Origin: AP-15 sp963772295
Lineage (GTDB): Bacteria > Pseudomonadota > Alphaproteobacteria > ATCC43930 > CGMCC-115725
Direction of reading: 5' to 3'
Length of the DNA: 64,000 nucleotides
Assembly (NCBI GenBank): GCA_963772295.1
Contig: CAVYWO010000011.1
Coordinates: forward strand, 62,001 to 126,000
A model generated the notes under the pieces. That model saw only the letters and a program-made list of their open reading frames with translations. It was not told the DNA's origin and searched no databases. Made by a program: the position numbers and the translations under genes. Below, in pieces: positions 17,880 to 31,310 of this stretch. How positions within the stretch are numbered: position 1 is the first letter of the stretch; every line of letters starts with the position of its first letter.

Positions 17880-19060
17880 TCAGCCACGTTCCTGGCCGCG
17901 GCGCTCCTCGCAGAGCAGGCGGTAATAGGCGTAGATGCCGTCTTCGCGCCCGGCCGCCTTGAACCAGTCGAGCATTTGTGCGGTCGAATCGACCTGGTCG
18001 TCGTGCCTTCCGTAGGGGAAGCTCGAGAGCTCGTGGAGATAGAGGGGGAGCCACGGTGCGGTTTCGGGCAGATGGACGAAGCCGTTCTCGATCATCGCGG
18101 TCTGCGCGTAGATCCGCATGATCTTGTCGGCCTGCGGCCGGTAGCTGGTGGCGGCGTGCATCCCCTCGTCGCGCAATTCCTGGATCAGCTGGGTGCCCGA
18201 GGCCTTGTCCTCGATCAGGACGACATCGGCCCGCCAGCGGCGCTGCTCGTCACGCACCCGGCGCTTCAATTCGGGATAGTCGAAGCGTTCGCGCACGACG
18301 TCGAGGAGATAAAGGTGCTTGGCGCTGATGCCCCAGCTCGTGCAGACGCTGAAATCCGAAAGCTCGGTCGCCTTGTTGGCGGTATCCCAGCTCTGCACGA
18401 TGCGCTCGAATTGGGCCGGCAGGTCTGCCGGCCGGTAGCGGGCGAACCAGGCGCTTTTGACGAGCCCGCCGCCCAACGGCGCCGGGGCCTGCTGGTACTG
18501 GCCGGCGACCCCCGGAACGAAGTGTCCGGGGGGTATTCGCCGATGGTGCGGCGGATCCGGGCGAGCAGCGCCGCCCCTTCGCGTTCCGGCTGCAGCGGCG
18601 CACCGCGCGGCCGGACGATCCGCTCGCACCCCCCGAAATGCTCGAGGGCATGGGATTCGTCCGCCTCGGCGAGCGCCGAGAGGCGCAGCTGCTCCCATGC
18701 TTCCTGCGCCAGCACATGGCCGGTCAGGTCGTCCTCGTGCAGCCGGTGCATGATCAAGACGATCGCCCCCTCCTGCTTGTCGTTGAGGCGGCTGTAGAGC
18801 GTGTGGTCGAACCATTCGTTGGCCGCCCGGCGCTGGGCCTCGGACAACGCCTCCTCGGGTTTCAACGGGTCGTCGATGACGATCAGATCGGCGCCGCGCC
18901 CGGTCAGCACGCCGCCGACCGAGGTGGCGAGCCTGAAGCCCCGCGCCGTCGTCTCGAATTCCGCCATCGCCTGCCTGACGGCCGAGAGCCGGGTCGGGAA
19001 CAGCCGCCGGTACCAGGGGCTGGCGACGATGCGCCGGCAATCGCGCGACAATTTGTCGGC
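17880..19060 (-). pseudogene. Terminase large subunit, 5'-truncated copy
   Basis: Same coding content as the right-hand copy from LSRDCRRIVASPWYRRLFP to the stop, including the ATPase acidic motif LIVIDDPLKPEEA and the RNase H-like nuclease part (SWDTANKATELSDFSV, VVLIEDKASGTQLIQEL, YGRHDDQVDSTAQMLDWF). The first 150 or so residues, with the Walker A-like NLPPRHAKS, are missing. The frame is also broken inside GQYQQAP by the 25-bp palindrome at 18509. It cannot make a functional terminase. No portal, capsid or tail genes accompany it. Confidence 0.85.
18509..18533. repeat. 25-bp palindromic element, copy 2
   Basis: Arms CCCCCGGA/TCCGGGGG with loop ACGAAGTG, plus one extra G. It lies just before the codons for AGQYQQAP and breaks the reading frame between TIGEY and AGQYQQ. 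It is duplicated as part of the long repeat at 27467. Confidence 0.75.
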
Positions 19061-19197
19061 CCCGGCAGGCGGTCGTAATAATGCCACCGGGAGGGGACCC
19101 CGGTTTTCGGCCGCGGACGGTGCGCGCACCTCTGGCGGAGTGCTTTTCTGCGTCTTCAGGAGTGTGATGCTCCACAAAGCTCAGAAATCGGCACCCA

Positions 19198-24255
<5,058 letters not shown>

Positions 24256-24256
24256 G

Positions 24257-24772
24257 TTAATCTCCCTGCCATTCGAATCGCGTCGCGAGCGCGCGAAGCA
24301 TATCGAAGGTGTTGGTGTACTCGACCCCGAAAGCGTCGCATATATTGGGGATCGGGACCTTTCGTTGGATGTTCGGATTGGCTATCTCCAATGTCACGAC
24401 GGTACAGTCAGACGCCCGCGCATATGCAACGAGCCAGCCGTCGCCCTTGGTCGCGAACTCGGCTTTGGCTGCAGCAGAAAATTGTGGTCGCGATTGCACC
24501 CAGGACATCATTTGGGCGAACCAGCCGGTAATCGAGGGGCCGTCGGTATTGGCAAAGAACCTTTCCGGCACCGCTTCAGCGACCCAATCCGCCAAAGCGT
24601 CCTTGCCCGCAAGCAACTCCCCTCGAATTTGATCGATCGAGCAAAGACGGGCGGCGCTATGGTGAGCAAGCAGGGCTTTCCAGTAACCGGGGCAAACGTC
24701 AAAAGCGTAGTAGGTGCGGTGGGCTTGAATGAACACGTTGGCATCGAGGACAAATCGCGCTTCAGCCGTCAT
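24257..24772 (-). CDS. DUF4411 family PIN-like protein
   Basis: 171 residues. FVLDANVFIQAHRTYYAFD carries the first catalytic Asp of a PIN ribonuclease. CSIDQIRGELLAG follows with the Glu, then GDGWLVAYA with a further Asp and VVTLE near the end. DUF4411 proteins are PIN-type toxins normally encoded after an XRE-ImmA partner, exactly as here: its ATG overlaps the regulator's TGA by one base. Its own stop is one base from the helicase start. Confidence 0.85.
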   Translation of the reverse strand: MTAEARFVLDANVFIQAHRTYYAFDVCPGYWKALLAHHSAARLCSIDQIRGELLAGKDALADWVAEAVPERFFANTDGPSITGWFAQMMSWVQSRPQFSAAAKAEFATKGDGWLVAYARASDCTVVTLEIANPNIQRKVPIPNICDAFGVEYTNTFDMLRALATRFEWQGD

Positions 24773-25920
24773 CAGCCGGCTGACGCCTCCAGACTCGCAA
24801 TATACCGGTCGAACGTCGCCCCGCGCAGGCCGGTGAGGTCAAAAGCGTCTCGATAGAGCAGCCGGCCTTCCCTTACGGCCCGCGCCACCGCCTCGGCGAA
24901 GGATCTCCCGATCCGGGAATTCTGCGTCGCGTAAAAATTTCCGCCCGACTGCGCCGCCGACCGCCGCCGCTCATCCTCGCTGTACTCGTTGTAGAACGAA
25001 AAGAACGCCTCTCGGGTGATCAGCCCCAGGTCCAGCGCCCGGCGGGCGGCGACCAGCTCGCTGACCTTGAAGCGGCGAGCAAGGAGCTGGAACCGTTCGG
25101 GACGAGACCCAGCCTCTTGCCACGCTTTGCGGAGTTCGGCCTCCGGTATAAGGAATTCGGCCGCCGCCGCATTGCAGAACCGCTCGCTCGGATGCGGCGC
25201 CGGCTGCAGGTCATGAAGGTCGAACACCGCCGGTTGGCCAGCCCAGACATGCGCCAGTTCGTGCGCCAGCGTGAACATCTGTGCCGCCTTGCCGTCGGCG
25301 CCGTTCACGAAGATCAGCGGCGCATATTCGTCGATCAGCACGAAGCCGCGGAATTCTTCGGGGTCGAGCTTGCGGTGGTTGTTGTTCCCAACTACGCCGT
25401 TGACCACGACGATGATGCCGACTGCTTCAATCCGATCGCGCAACACGCGCAAGGCGTCCGGCCAGGTACTGTGGACATCTGCCCACCCGGCGCTCACCCC
25501 CAGCGTCCGGCGCATAGCGGCGGCGACCTTTTCGGGCGCTGCATCCGGCGTGGCCGAGCCGACGAAAGGGAGCGCACCCAGTCCCTCCTCGATCCGCTCC
25601 TCGCGGAGCCAAGCCTGGCGGCGCTGCATCTCAAAGACGGTATCGAGAAGGTTGGGGCTCGGCCGGCGCACCGGTTTGTCGCCGAGAGTGCGGAAATCAG
25701 GGATCGGCAGCGCCTCTTCGGGCGGCTCTGGGAGAAACAAGTACCCGAGCGGCGTGGTCGTCGCGTTGGCAAAATCTTCGAGCTGGCGAAGCGTCGGCTT
25801 CGCGGAGCCGCTCTCCCACTCGGCGAGCCGGGGGAAGCGCTTGAGCAGTGCCTCGGGCGGCAGCCGGGCGCGCTCGCGCGCCCAGCGAAGTAACTCTGGT
25901 CTGACATCCACCCGCGCCAT
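24772..25920 (-). CDS. XRE-type regulator fused to an ImmA/IrrE metallopeptidase
   Basis: 382 residues. The N-terminal helix-turn-helix spans about 8-60 (RFPRLAEWESGSAKPTLRQL). A zinc-peptidase domain follows, with MFTLAHELAHVWAG (HELAH at about 220-224) and NAAAAEFLIPEAEL supplying the third ligand region. Such proteins repress their operon and lose repression by proteolysis; with DUF4411 they form toxin-antitoxin modules (COG2856/DUF4411). It is the first gene of the operon that also encodes the large helicase, so it probably controls expression of all three. Confidence 0.88.
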   Translation of the reverse strand: MARVDVRPELLRWARERARLPPEALLKRFPRLAEWESGSAKPTLRQLEDFANATTTPLGYLFLPEPPEEALPIPDFRTLGDKPVRRPSPNLLDTVFEMQRRQAWLREERIEEGLGALPFVGSATPDAAPEKVAAAMRRTLGVSAGWADVHSTWPDALRVLRDRIEAVGIIVVVNGVVGNNNHRKLDPEEFRGFVLIDEYAPLIFVNGADGKAAQMFTLAHELAHVWAGQPAVFDLHDLQPAPHPSERFCNAAAAEFLIPEAELRKAWQEAGSRPERFQLLARRFKVSELVAARRALDLGLITREAFFSFYNEYSEDERRRSAAQSGGNFYATQNSRIGRSFAEAVARAVREGRLLYRDAFDLTGLRGATFDRYIASLEASAG

Positions 25921-25936
25921 GCGTTTTGGAGACCGA

Positions 25937-26588
25937 TCAAGAGAAGATGTTGATCATTCTGTATTGGAAGGCTTGGCGGCTCACCCGAAACTTCTTTGCC
26001 AAATCGGCGACTGACCGATCGTCGTCGATGTCAATCGAACTCGCGTTCCAATACTCGGTGAACTGCCCACTCTGGCATGAGCAGCTCAGCTGCAAATCGG
26101 TTTGCTTCGATTTCGAGTTTATCTGTGCCAGACGCAGAGTCAGGATCTCGCATTAGCGTCGGGGAACTCCATCTTTTTCTTGCGTTATCAAAAGGCGGCT
26201 GCTCTCGAAAGTAGGCATCAAATATAATGGCCGGATCAACGTTGGAAACGCTCAAACGCGTGCAGGAACCAGCTTCTAGGTGGCTTTCAAACTGTGTGGA
26301 CAATTTCTCTGTAAGTTGGTCGGCATTGGGTGGAGATCTGAAGACATCGAGGCGACTGTCTGTTATCGACTTCAAAGGCACTAGAGTTGATTTTTTCAGA
26401 TCGTCACACGCATCCTTTATTGAGCGTCGAATCAACGTCCGAACTTCCAGAATGGACACGTCGGTTTGTAGTAGCGTTATCGATTCCCTAGAGCTCAAAT
26501 CCGCGAGGGCAGTGAGGCGGCTCCCAGAGAAGTCGAAGGCGTTTCGACGGTACTCAGATGGGTCAACGAACACGCCGTAGGTATGCAT
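25937..26588 (-). pseudogene. Chimeric remnant: PIN-like N-terminus joined to an ImmA/IrrE C-terminus
   Basis: The first part (MHTYGVFVDPSEYRRNAFDF, then LLQTDVSILEVRTLIRRSI) looks like the start of a large PIN-type (DUF4935-like) protein. From about 26190 it becomes DKLEIEANRFAAELLMPEWA, the ImmA/IrrE segment after the zinc helix. After a frame change near 26031 it continues DDDRSVADLAKKFRVSRQAF to a stop at 25937. The HExxH motif is missing. The two halves come from different genes, so a deletion fused them. GC is low compared with the core genome. Confidence 0.6.
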
Positions 26589-26832
26589 TAGGAATGTCCG
26601 GGAGATTGCATAGCTCGGCTCATGATACGTCGGCTGCTCCCTCTGGCACACGTAAATTCATCTCAACCCCCTCCCTCAGCTGCGATTTCGAGCATTCCGG
26701 CTGGACCGCTTTGGGGCAACAACTGACCCTCACGCCGAGGGCGCCCCCCGAGTGCGTCCCGCCCCCGGCAATTTCCCGGCGGCGTCAATCGTGGCACGGA
26801 CGGAAGGCGCGACGGCGCTTGATGCCGGTCCG

Positions 26833-28018
26833 CGGGCTCAGCCACGTTCCTGGCCGCGGCGCTCCTCGCAGAGCAGGCGGTAATAGGCGTAGATGCCGTC
26901 TTCGCGCCCGGCCGCCTTGAACCAGTCGAGCATTTGTGCGGTCGAATCGACCTGGTCGTCGTGCCTTCCGTAGGGGAAGCTCGAGAGCTCGTGGAGATAG
27001 AGGGGGAGCCACGGTGCGGTTTCGGGCAGATGGACGAAGCCGTTCTCGATCATCGCGGTCTGCGCGTAGATCCGCATGATCTTGTCGGCCTGCGGCCGGT
27101 AGCTGGTGGCGGCGTGCATCCCCTCGTCGCGCAATTCCTGGATCAGCTGGGTGCCCGAGGCCTTGTCCTCGATCAGGACGACATCGGCCCGCCAGCGGCG
27201 CTGCTCGTCACGCACCCGGCGCTTCAATTCGGGATAGTCGAAGCGTTCGCGCACGACGTCGAGGAGATAAAGGTGCTTGGCGCTGATGCCCCAGCTCGTG
27301 CAGACGCTGAAATCCGAAAGCTCGGTCGCCTTGTTGGCGGTATCCCAGCTCTGCACGATGCGCTCGAATTGGGCCGGCAGGTCTGCCGGCCGGTAGCGGG
27401 CGAACCAGGCGCTTTTGACGAGCCCGCCGCCCAACGGCGCCGGGGCCTGCTGGTACTGGCCGGCGACCCCCGGAACGAAGTGTCCGGGGGGTATTCGCCG
27501 ATGGTGCGGCGGATCCGGGCGAGCAGCGCCGCCCCTTCGCGTTCCGGCTGCAGCGGCGCACCGCGCGGCCGGACGATCCGCTCGCACCCCCCGAAATGCT
27601 CGAGGGCATGGGATTCGTCCGCCTCGGCGAGCGCCGAGAGGCGCAGCTGCTCCCATGCTTCCTGCGCCAGCACATGGCCGGTCAGGTCGTCCTCGTGCAG
27701 CCGGTGCATGATCAAGACGATCGCCCCCTCCTGCTTGTCGTTGAGGCGGCTGTAGAGCGTGTGGTCGAACCATTCGTTGGCCGCCCGGCGCTGGGCCTCG
27801 GACAACGCCTCCTCGGGTTTCAACGGGTCGTCGATGACGATCAGATCGGCGCCGCGCCCGGTCAGCACGCCGCCGACCGAGGTGGCGAGCCTGAAGCCCC
27901 GCGCCGTCGTCTCGAATTCCGCCATCGCCTGCCTGACGGCCGAGAGCCGGGTCGGGAACAGCCGCCGGTACCAGGGGCTGGCGACGATGCGCCGGCAATC
28001 GCGCGACAATTTGTCGGC
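26833..28018. repeat. 1,186-bp direct repeat, right copy
   Basis: Partner of 17875-19060, offset 8,958 bases, with no difference noticed. Beyond 28018 this copy continues uninterrupted into the 5' part of the terminase gene, so it is the parental form and the left copy the derived one. Confidence 0.88.
27467..27491. repeat. 25-bp palindromic element, copy 3
   Basis: The same element as at 18509, carried within the right copy of the long repeat. The insertion therefore predates the 1,186-bp duplication. Confidence 0.75.
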
Positions 28019-28174
28019 GAGCTCCTGGGCGTAGGAGGCGCACAGGATCTGCAGGCTCGGCTCGTGGCCGAGACACCAGGCCGGAAACGCGACACTGGCC
28101 AACAGCGATTTCGCATGCCGCGGCGGCAGGTTGACGATCAGCCGGCGGATCTCTCGCCGGCCCACCGCCGCCTC

Positions 28175-28232
28175 CCCGGACGGCCGGCCCCCGGCCTTCG
28201 CCGGGGCAAGCTCTTGCGGGCCGTTCCGGGGA
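28175..28232. repeat. 58-bp cloverleaf-like palindromic element
   Basis: Outer arms CCCCGGACGGCC and GGCCGTTCCGGGG pair with one bulged base. Inside lie two further hairpins: CCCCGGC-CTTC-GCCGGGG (28190-28207) and GCAAGCTCTTGC (28207-28218 region). The element separates ELIAAI from the expected EIRRLIVNLPP in the terminase and shifts the frame, so it was inserted. The same CCCCGGA arm start is shared with the 25-bp element, which may be a shortened relative. Confidence 0.65.
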
Positions 28233-28421
28233 TCGCCGCGATCAATTCGAGATGCCAGGCGGGCGCGAACCGGGTCTGCGGATAAAGCTCGGCGAAAGCG
28301 GCCTGCGCGAAGCTCGCGAAATCGACGCGCAGCAAGGCGGCGATTTCCTCGGCCGAGGCGGCCGGCTCCGGTCCCGCCGGCCGCGACGCCGTCACGCGGC
28401 CTCCCTGCGTCCCCGCCGCGC

Positions 28422-28898
28422 CTAGCCGTCCGCCGCCGGCGGTGGCGCGGCCGGGTGGGTGCCGCTCGCCGCATCGGCGCCGGCGATCTCGGCGCGGTAT
28501 GTGCGCAAGAGCCGGGCGACGAGATTTTCGAGGATCGCTGCGTCGGAGCGCAGAAGCGGCCGCGTCTCGAGCCCGCGGTCGGGCGGCGGCGCCAGCTTCT
28601 TTTCGATGTCCTTCAAGAGGTCGATCAGGAGCTTGGTGGCGCTGAGGTCGGCGCCGGCCGACTTGTCGACGAGCCCTTCCACGATCGCCTCGCGCTTGCT
28701 GATCCGGCGGCGGCGCCCGTCCTTGTCGACCGTTACCGTCTCGTTCAGCGCCGCCAGCAACAGCGCCGGCAGGTCCTTCCTGCGCGGGCCGGCGGGGTTG
28801 CCGGACCGGCCCTTCCGGAAGCGGGTGTGCAGCGGCGGCTTGCCGCGGCCGACCCGGTATTCGCCTTCTTCCCGGTATTCGCTTTCTTGTTGTGACAT
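28422..28898 (-). CDS. DUF5681 domain protein (terminase-associated)
   Basis: 158 residues. YRVGRGKPPLHTRFRKGRSG with NPAGPRRKDLPALLLAALNE is the DUF5681 signature (GKPP..TRF..GQSGNP.G), followed by VDKDGRRRRISKREAIVEGL and ATKLLIDLLKDIEK. These proteins are encoded immediately before phage-like terminases and may act as small-terminase-like DNA-binding partners; that role is inferred. The start at 28898 places the motif near residue 15; longer in-frame extensions upstream are repeat-derived. Confidence 0.8.
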   Translation of the reverse strand: MSQQESEYREEGEYRVGRGKPPLHTRFRKGRSGNPAGPRRKDLPALLLAALNETVTVDKDGRRRRISKREAIVEGLVDKSAGADLSATKLLIDLLKDIEKKLAPPPDRGLETRPLLRSDAAILENLVARLLRTYRAEIAGADAASGTHPAAPPPAADG

Positions 28899-29543
28899 GC
28901 CGATCCCAGGCTTGTCCCGCCGCAATGCCGGACCCATATAGCGGCTCCGAGCGAGTTTGGCAATTATGGAATCAGAATGCGTATATCGCAACGACCGATC
29001 GGCTTCGCTGCCATTTCCCTGCCGGCTACCGCGGCAGCGAAAAAACCTTCCCTGCCGGATGCCGCCAAATTGCCGCAACCCATTGGTAGGACGCGATTGT
29101 CGGCCGCGGCCGGCGATTTTTACCCGGCCCTGGGCCGGCGGCAGGGAAAAACCGCACCAAGGGCAAGCGCAGGGATGTCGGGCGAGGCGGCCGCTGAGCG
29201 GAGAGGCGTTGTCGGCCCTGCTCGACCGCAAGCCGCAGCTGCTGCGGCCGCTTGCCGCGCAATTGATGCCGCCGCCCGTTGCCGCCATCGACCCGACGCA
29301 GCGGCTCGGGATCGATTTGGCGTTGCCGCCGACGCCGGCCGATCTGCAGCGGGCGCTGTCCGCCGTCTTGACGGGCATCTGCGCCCGGATCGCACGGTTG
29401 GGAGGCTTCGAGCGATCGGCCGAGTTGGGCGCGGTTGACCCGGCGCCGGTTGGATCAACGCCGCTTATCCGACCCGTATCCGCCCTGCGGATTGCTTTTC
29501 GAAATGCTGCGGGTTTGACTTAGAACGCCTCGGGCGGAGAACG
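28899..29543. other. Repeat-bearing intergenic region before the oxalyl-CoA decarboxylase gene
   Basis: About 645 bases. The first part (to 29150) holds TTTCCCTGCC repeats. From about 29200 a plus-strand frame reads LSALLDRKPQLLRPLAAQLM and LPPTPADLQRALSAVLTG, which looks partly protein-like and could be the tail of a lost accessory gene, but no family is recognised. The promoter of the downstream metabolic cluster must lie in the last 100-200 bases. Confidence 0.45.
29014..29149. repeat. TTTCCCTGCC(GG) repeats, two direct and one inverted
   Basis: TTTCCCTGCCGG at 29014-29025 and CTTCCCTGCCGG at 29047-29058 are direct copies 33 bases apart. GGCAGGGAAA at 29140-29149 is the inverted copy. The composition resembles the TTCCCTGTT array at 50195-50335. 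Confidence 0.55.
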
Positions 29544-31235
29544 GTGGACGAGATGAGCGCAGCGGACATGACCGACGGCTTTCACCTGGTGGTGGAGGCG
29601 CTCAAGCTGAACGGCGTCGACACGATCTATGGCGTGGCCGGCATCCCGATCACCGATCTGCTGCGGCTGGCGCAGGCCGAAGGCATCCGCTACCTCGGTT
29701 TCCGGCACGAGCAGTCGGCCGGGAACGCGGCCGCGATCGCCGGCTATCTGACGCAGCGGCCTGGCATCTGCATGACCGTCTCGGCCCCCGGTTTCTTGAA
29801 CGGGCTGGTGGCGCTCGCCAATGCCACGACCAATTGCTTCCCGATGATCCTCGTCAGCGGGTCGAGCGACCGGGCGATCGTCGATCTCGAGCAGGGCGAC
29901 TATGAGGAGCTCGACCAGTTGAACGCGGCACGGCCCTACGCCAAGGCGGCCTACCGCATCAACCGGCCGCAGGACATCGGCATCGGCGTCGCGCGGGCGA
30001 TCCGCGCCGCGCTGTCGGGCCGCCCGGGCGGCGTCTATCTCGACCTGACGGCCGAGGTGCTGGGCGCGGCACTCGACCGGGAGACGGCGAAGAAGTCGCT
30101 GGTGCAGGTCGTCGATCCGGCGCCGCCGCAGCCCCCGGCGCCGGCGGCGGTCGGCCGCGCCCTCGAATTGCTGGCGACGGCCGCGCACCCGCTCGCGATC
30201 CTCGGCAAGGGTGCGGCCTATGCGCGGGCGGAACAGGAAATCCGCTCGTTCCTCGAGACGACCGGCATCCCGTTCCTGCCGATGTCGATGGCCAAGGGCC
30301 TGCTTCCCGACGACCATCCGCAATCGGCGGCCGCGGCCCGGTCCTATGCGATCGGCAATGCCGATCTCGTGATGCTGGTCGGCGCGCGCCTCAATTGGCT
30401 CCTGTCGCACGGCCGGCCGCCGCTCTGGTCCGAGGGCACGCGGTTCGTGCAGGTCGACATCGCGCCGACCGAGATCGACAGCAACCGGGCGATCGCGGCA
30501 CCCGTCGTCGGCGACATCAAATCGGTGTTCGCGGCGTTCAACGCGGCACTCGGGCCCGGACGGATCGAGCGCCGGGCGGTCTGGCTCGACGAGATCGGCA
30601 AGCGCAAACAGCAGAACATCGAGCGCATGGCGGCGCGGCTCAACGCCGACCCGAGCCCGATGAACTTCTCGAGCGCGCTGCGCGCCGTGCGCAACGCGCT
30701 CGCCGGCCACCGGGACGTCTACATCGTCAACGAAGGCGCCAACACGCTCGACTTCGGCCGCAACATCATCGACCTGTTCGAGCCCCGCCACCGGCTCGAC
30801 AGCGGCACCTGGGGGGTCATGGGCATCGGCATGGGCTATGCCATCGGCGCCGCCGCCGTGACCGGCAAGAGGGTGGTCGCGATCGAGGGCGACAGCGCCT
30901 TCGGCTTCAGCGGCATGGAGATCGAGACGATCTGCCGCTACGAGCTGCCGGTGGTCACCGTCGTCTTCAACAACAACGGCGTCTACCGCGGCGATCCGCC
31001 CGGCGGCGCCTACTCGCCGACCGGGCTCATCCGCGACGCGCGCTACGAAAAAATCATCGAGGCGTTCGGCGGCGCCGGCTACCACGTGACCGACACGCCC
31101 GCCCTGACGAGGGCGCTGAGCGAGGCGCTCGCCTCCGCCAAGCCGGCGCTGATCAACGCGGTCATCGACCCGACGGCGGGCACCGAGAGCGGGCACATCC
31201 AAAATCTGAACCCGCGCAGCGCCGTTGCCCGGTAA
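29544..31235 (+). CDS. oxc: Oxalyl-CoA decarboxylase
   Basis: 563 residues with thiamine-diphosphate enzyme organisation. The Pyr domain has FRHEQSAGNAAAIAGYL with the catalytic Glu and VSAPGFLNGLVALANA. A central nucleotide-binding domain follows. The PP domain has GDSAFGFSGMEIETI...FNNNGVY, the diphosphate/Mg site. The C-terminus GTESGHIQNLNP is characteristic of oxalyl-CoA decarboxylase, which converts oxalyl-CoA to formyl-CoA and CO2. No formyl-CoA transferase gene is adjacent. The start is GTG at 29544 (GGAGA five bases upstream), with ATG at 29553 as an alternative. It leads a same-strand cluster with a nitrilase-fold gene and a TrpB2 gene. Confidence 0.9.
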   Translation: MDEMSAADMTDGFHLVVEALKLNGVDTIYGVAGIPITDLLRLAQAEGIRYLGFRHEQSAGNAAAIAGYLTQRPGICMTVSAPGFLNGLVALANATTNCFPMILVSGSSDRAIVDLEQGDYEELDQLNAARPYAKAAYRINRPQDIGIGVARAIRAALSGRPGGVYLDLTAEVLGAALDRETAKKSLVQVVDPAPPQPPAPAAVGRALELLATAAHPLAILGKGAAYARAEQEIRSFLETTGIPFLPMSMAKGLLPDDHPQSAAAARSYAIGNADLVMLVGARLNWLLSHGRPPLWSEGTRFVQVDIAPTEIDSNRAIAAPVVGDIKSVFAAFNAALGPGRIERRAVWLDEIGKRKQQNIERMAARLNADPSPMNFSSALRAVRNALAGHRDVYIVNEGANTLDFGRNIIDLFEPRHRLDSGTWGVMGIGMGYAIGAAAVTGKRVVAIEGDSAFGFSGMEIETICRYELPVVTVVFNNNGVYRGDPPGGAYSPTGLIRDARYEKIIEAFGGAGYHVTDTPALTRALSEALASAKPALINAVIDPTAGTESGHIQNLNPRSAVAR

Positions 31236-31310
31236 CAGCCGTGACAGAGGGCGGCGAGTTCTGCCATCCTCGGGCCGCGCCTCAAATAGCCTCAAATCCA
31301 GGGGGGCGGC

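Larger units (their letters stand above)
17875..19060. repeat. 1,186-bp direct repeat, left copy
   Basis: Identical, as far as read by eye and by encoded products, to 26833-28018 at a constant offset of 8,958 bases. It contains the 3' two thirds of the terminase gene and ends five bases beyond its stop codon. The sequences diverge abruptly on both sides (T against G at 17874, C against G at 19061). It flanks, with its partner, about 7.8 kb carrying the DUF1998 helicase operon. Confidence 0.88.
26838..28395 (-). pseudogene. Phage-type terminase large subunit, frameshifted by palindrome insertions
   Basis: From the ATG at 28395 an N-terminal helical part (IAALLRVDFASFAQAAF, RFAPAWHLELIAAI) precedes RRLIVNLPPRHAKSLLASVA (Walker A-like), SYAQELADK, LIVIDDPLKPEEA (Walker B) and the C-terminal nuclease (WDTANKATELSDFS, DKASGTQLIQ, RHDDQVDS). 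Two insertions interrupt the frame: a 58-bp element at 28175-28232 and the 25-bp palindrome at 27467. Without them the order matches terminases that follow a DUF5681 gene in alphaproteobacteria. The DUF5681 gene ends 26 bases upstream. No other phage structural gene is near. Confidence 0.85.
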
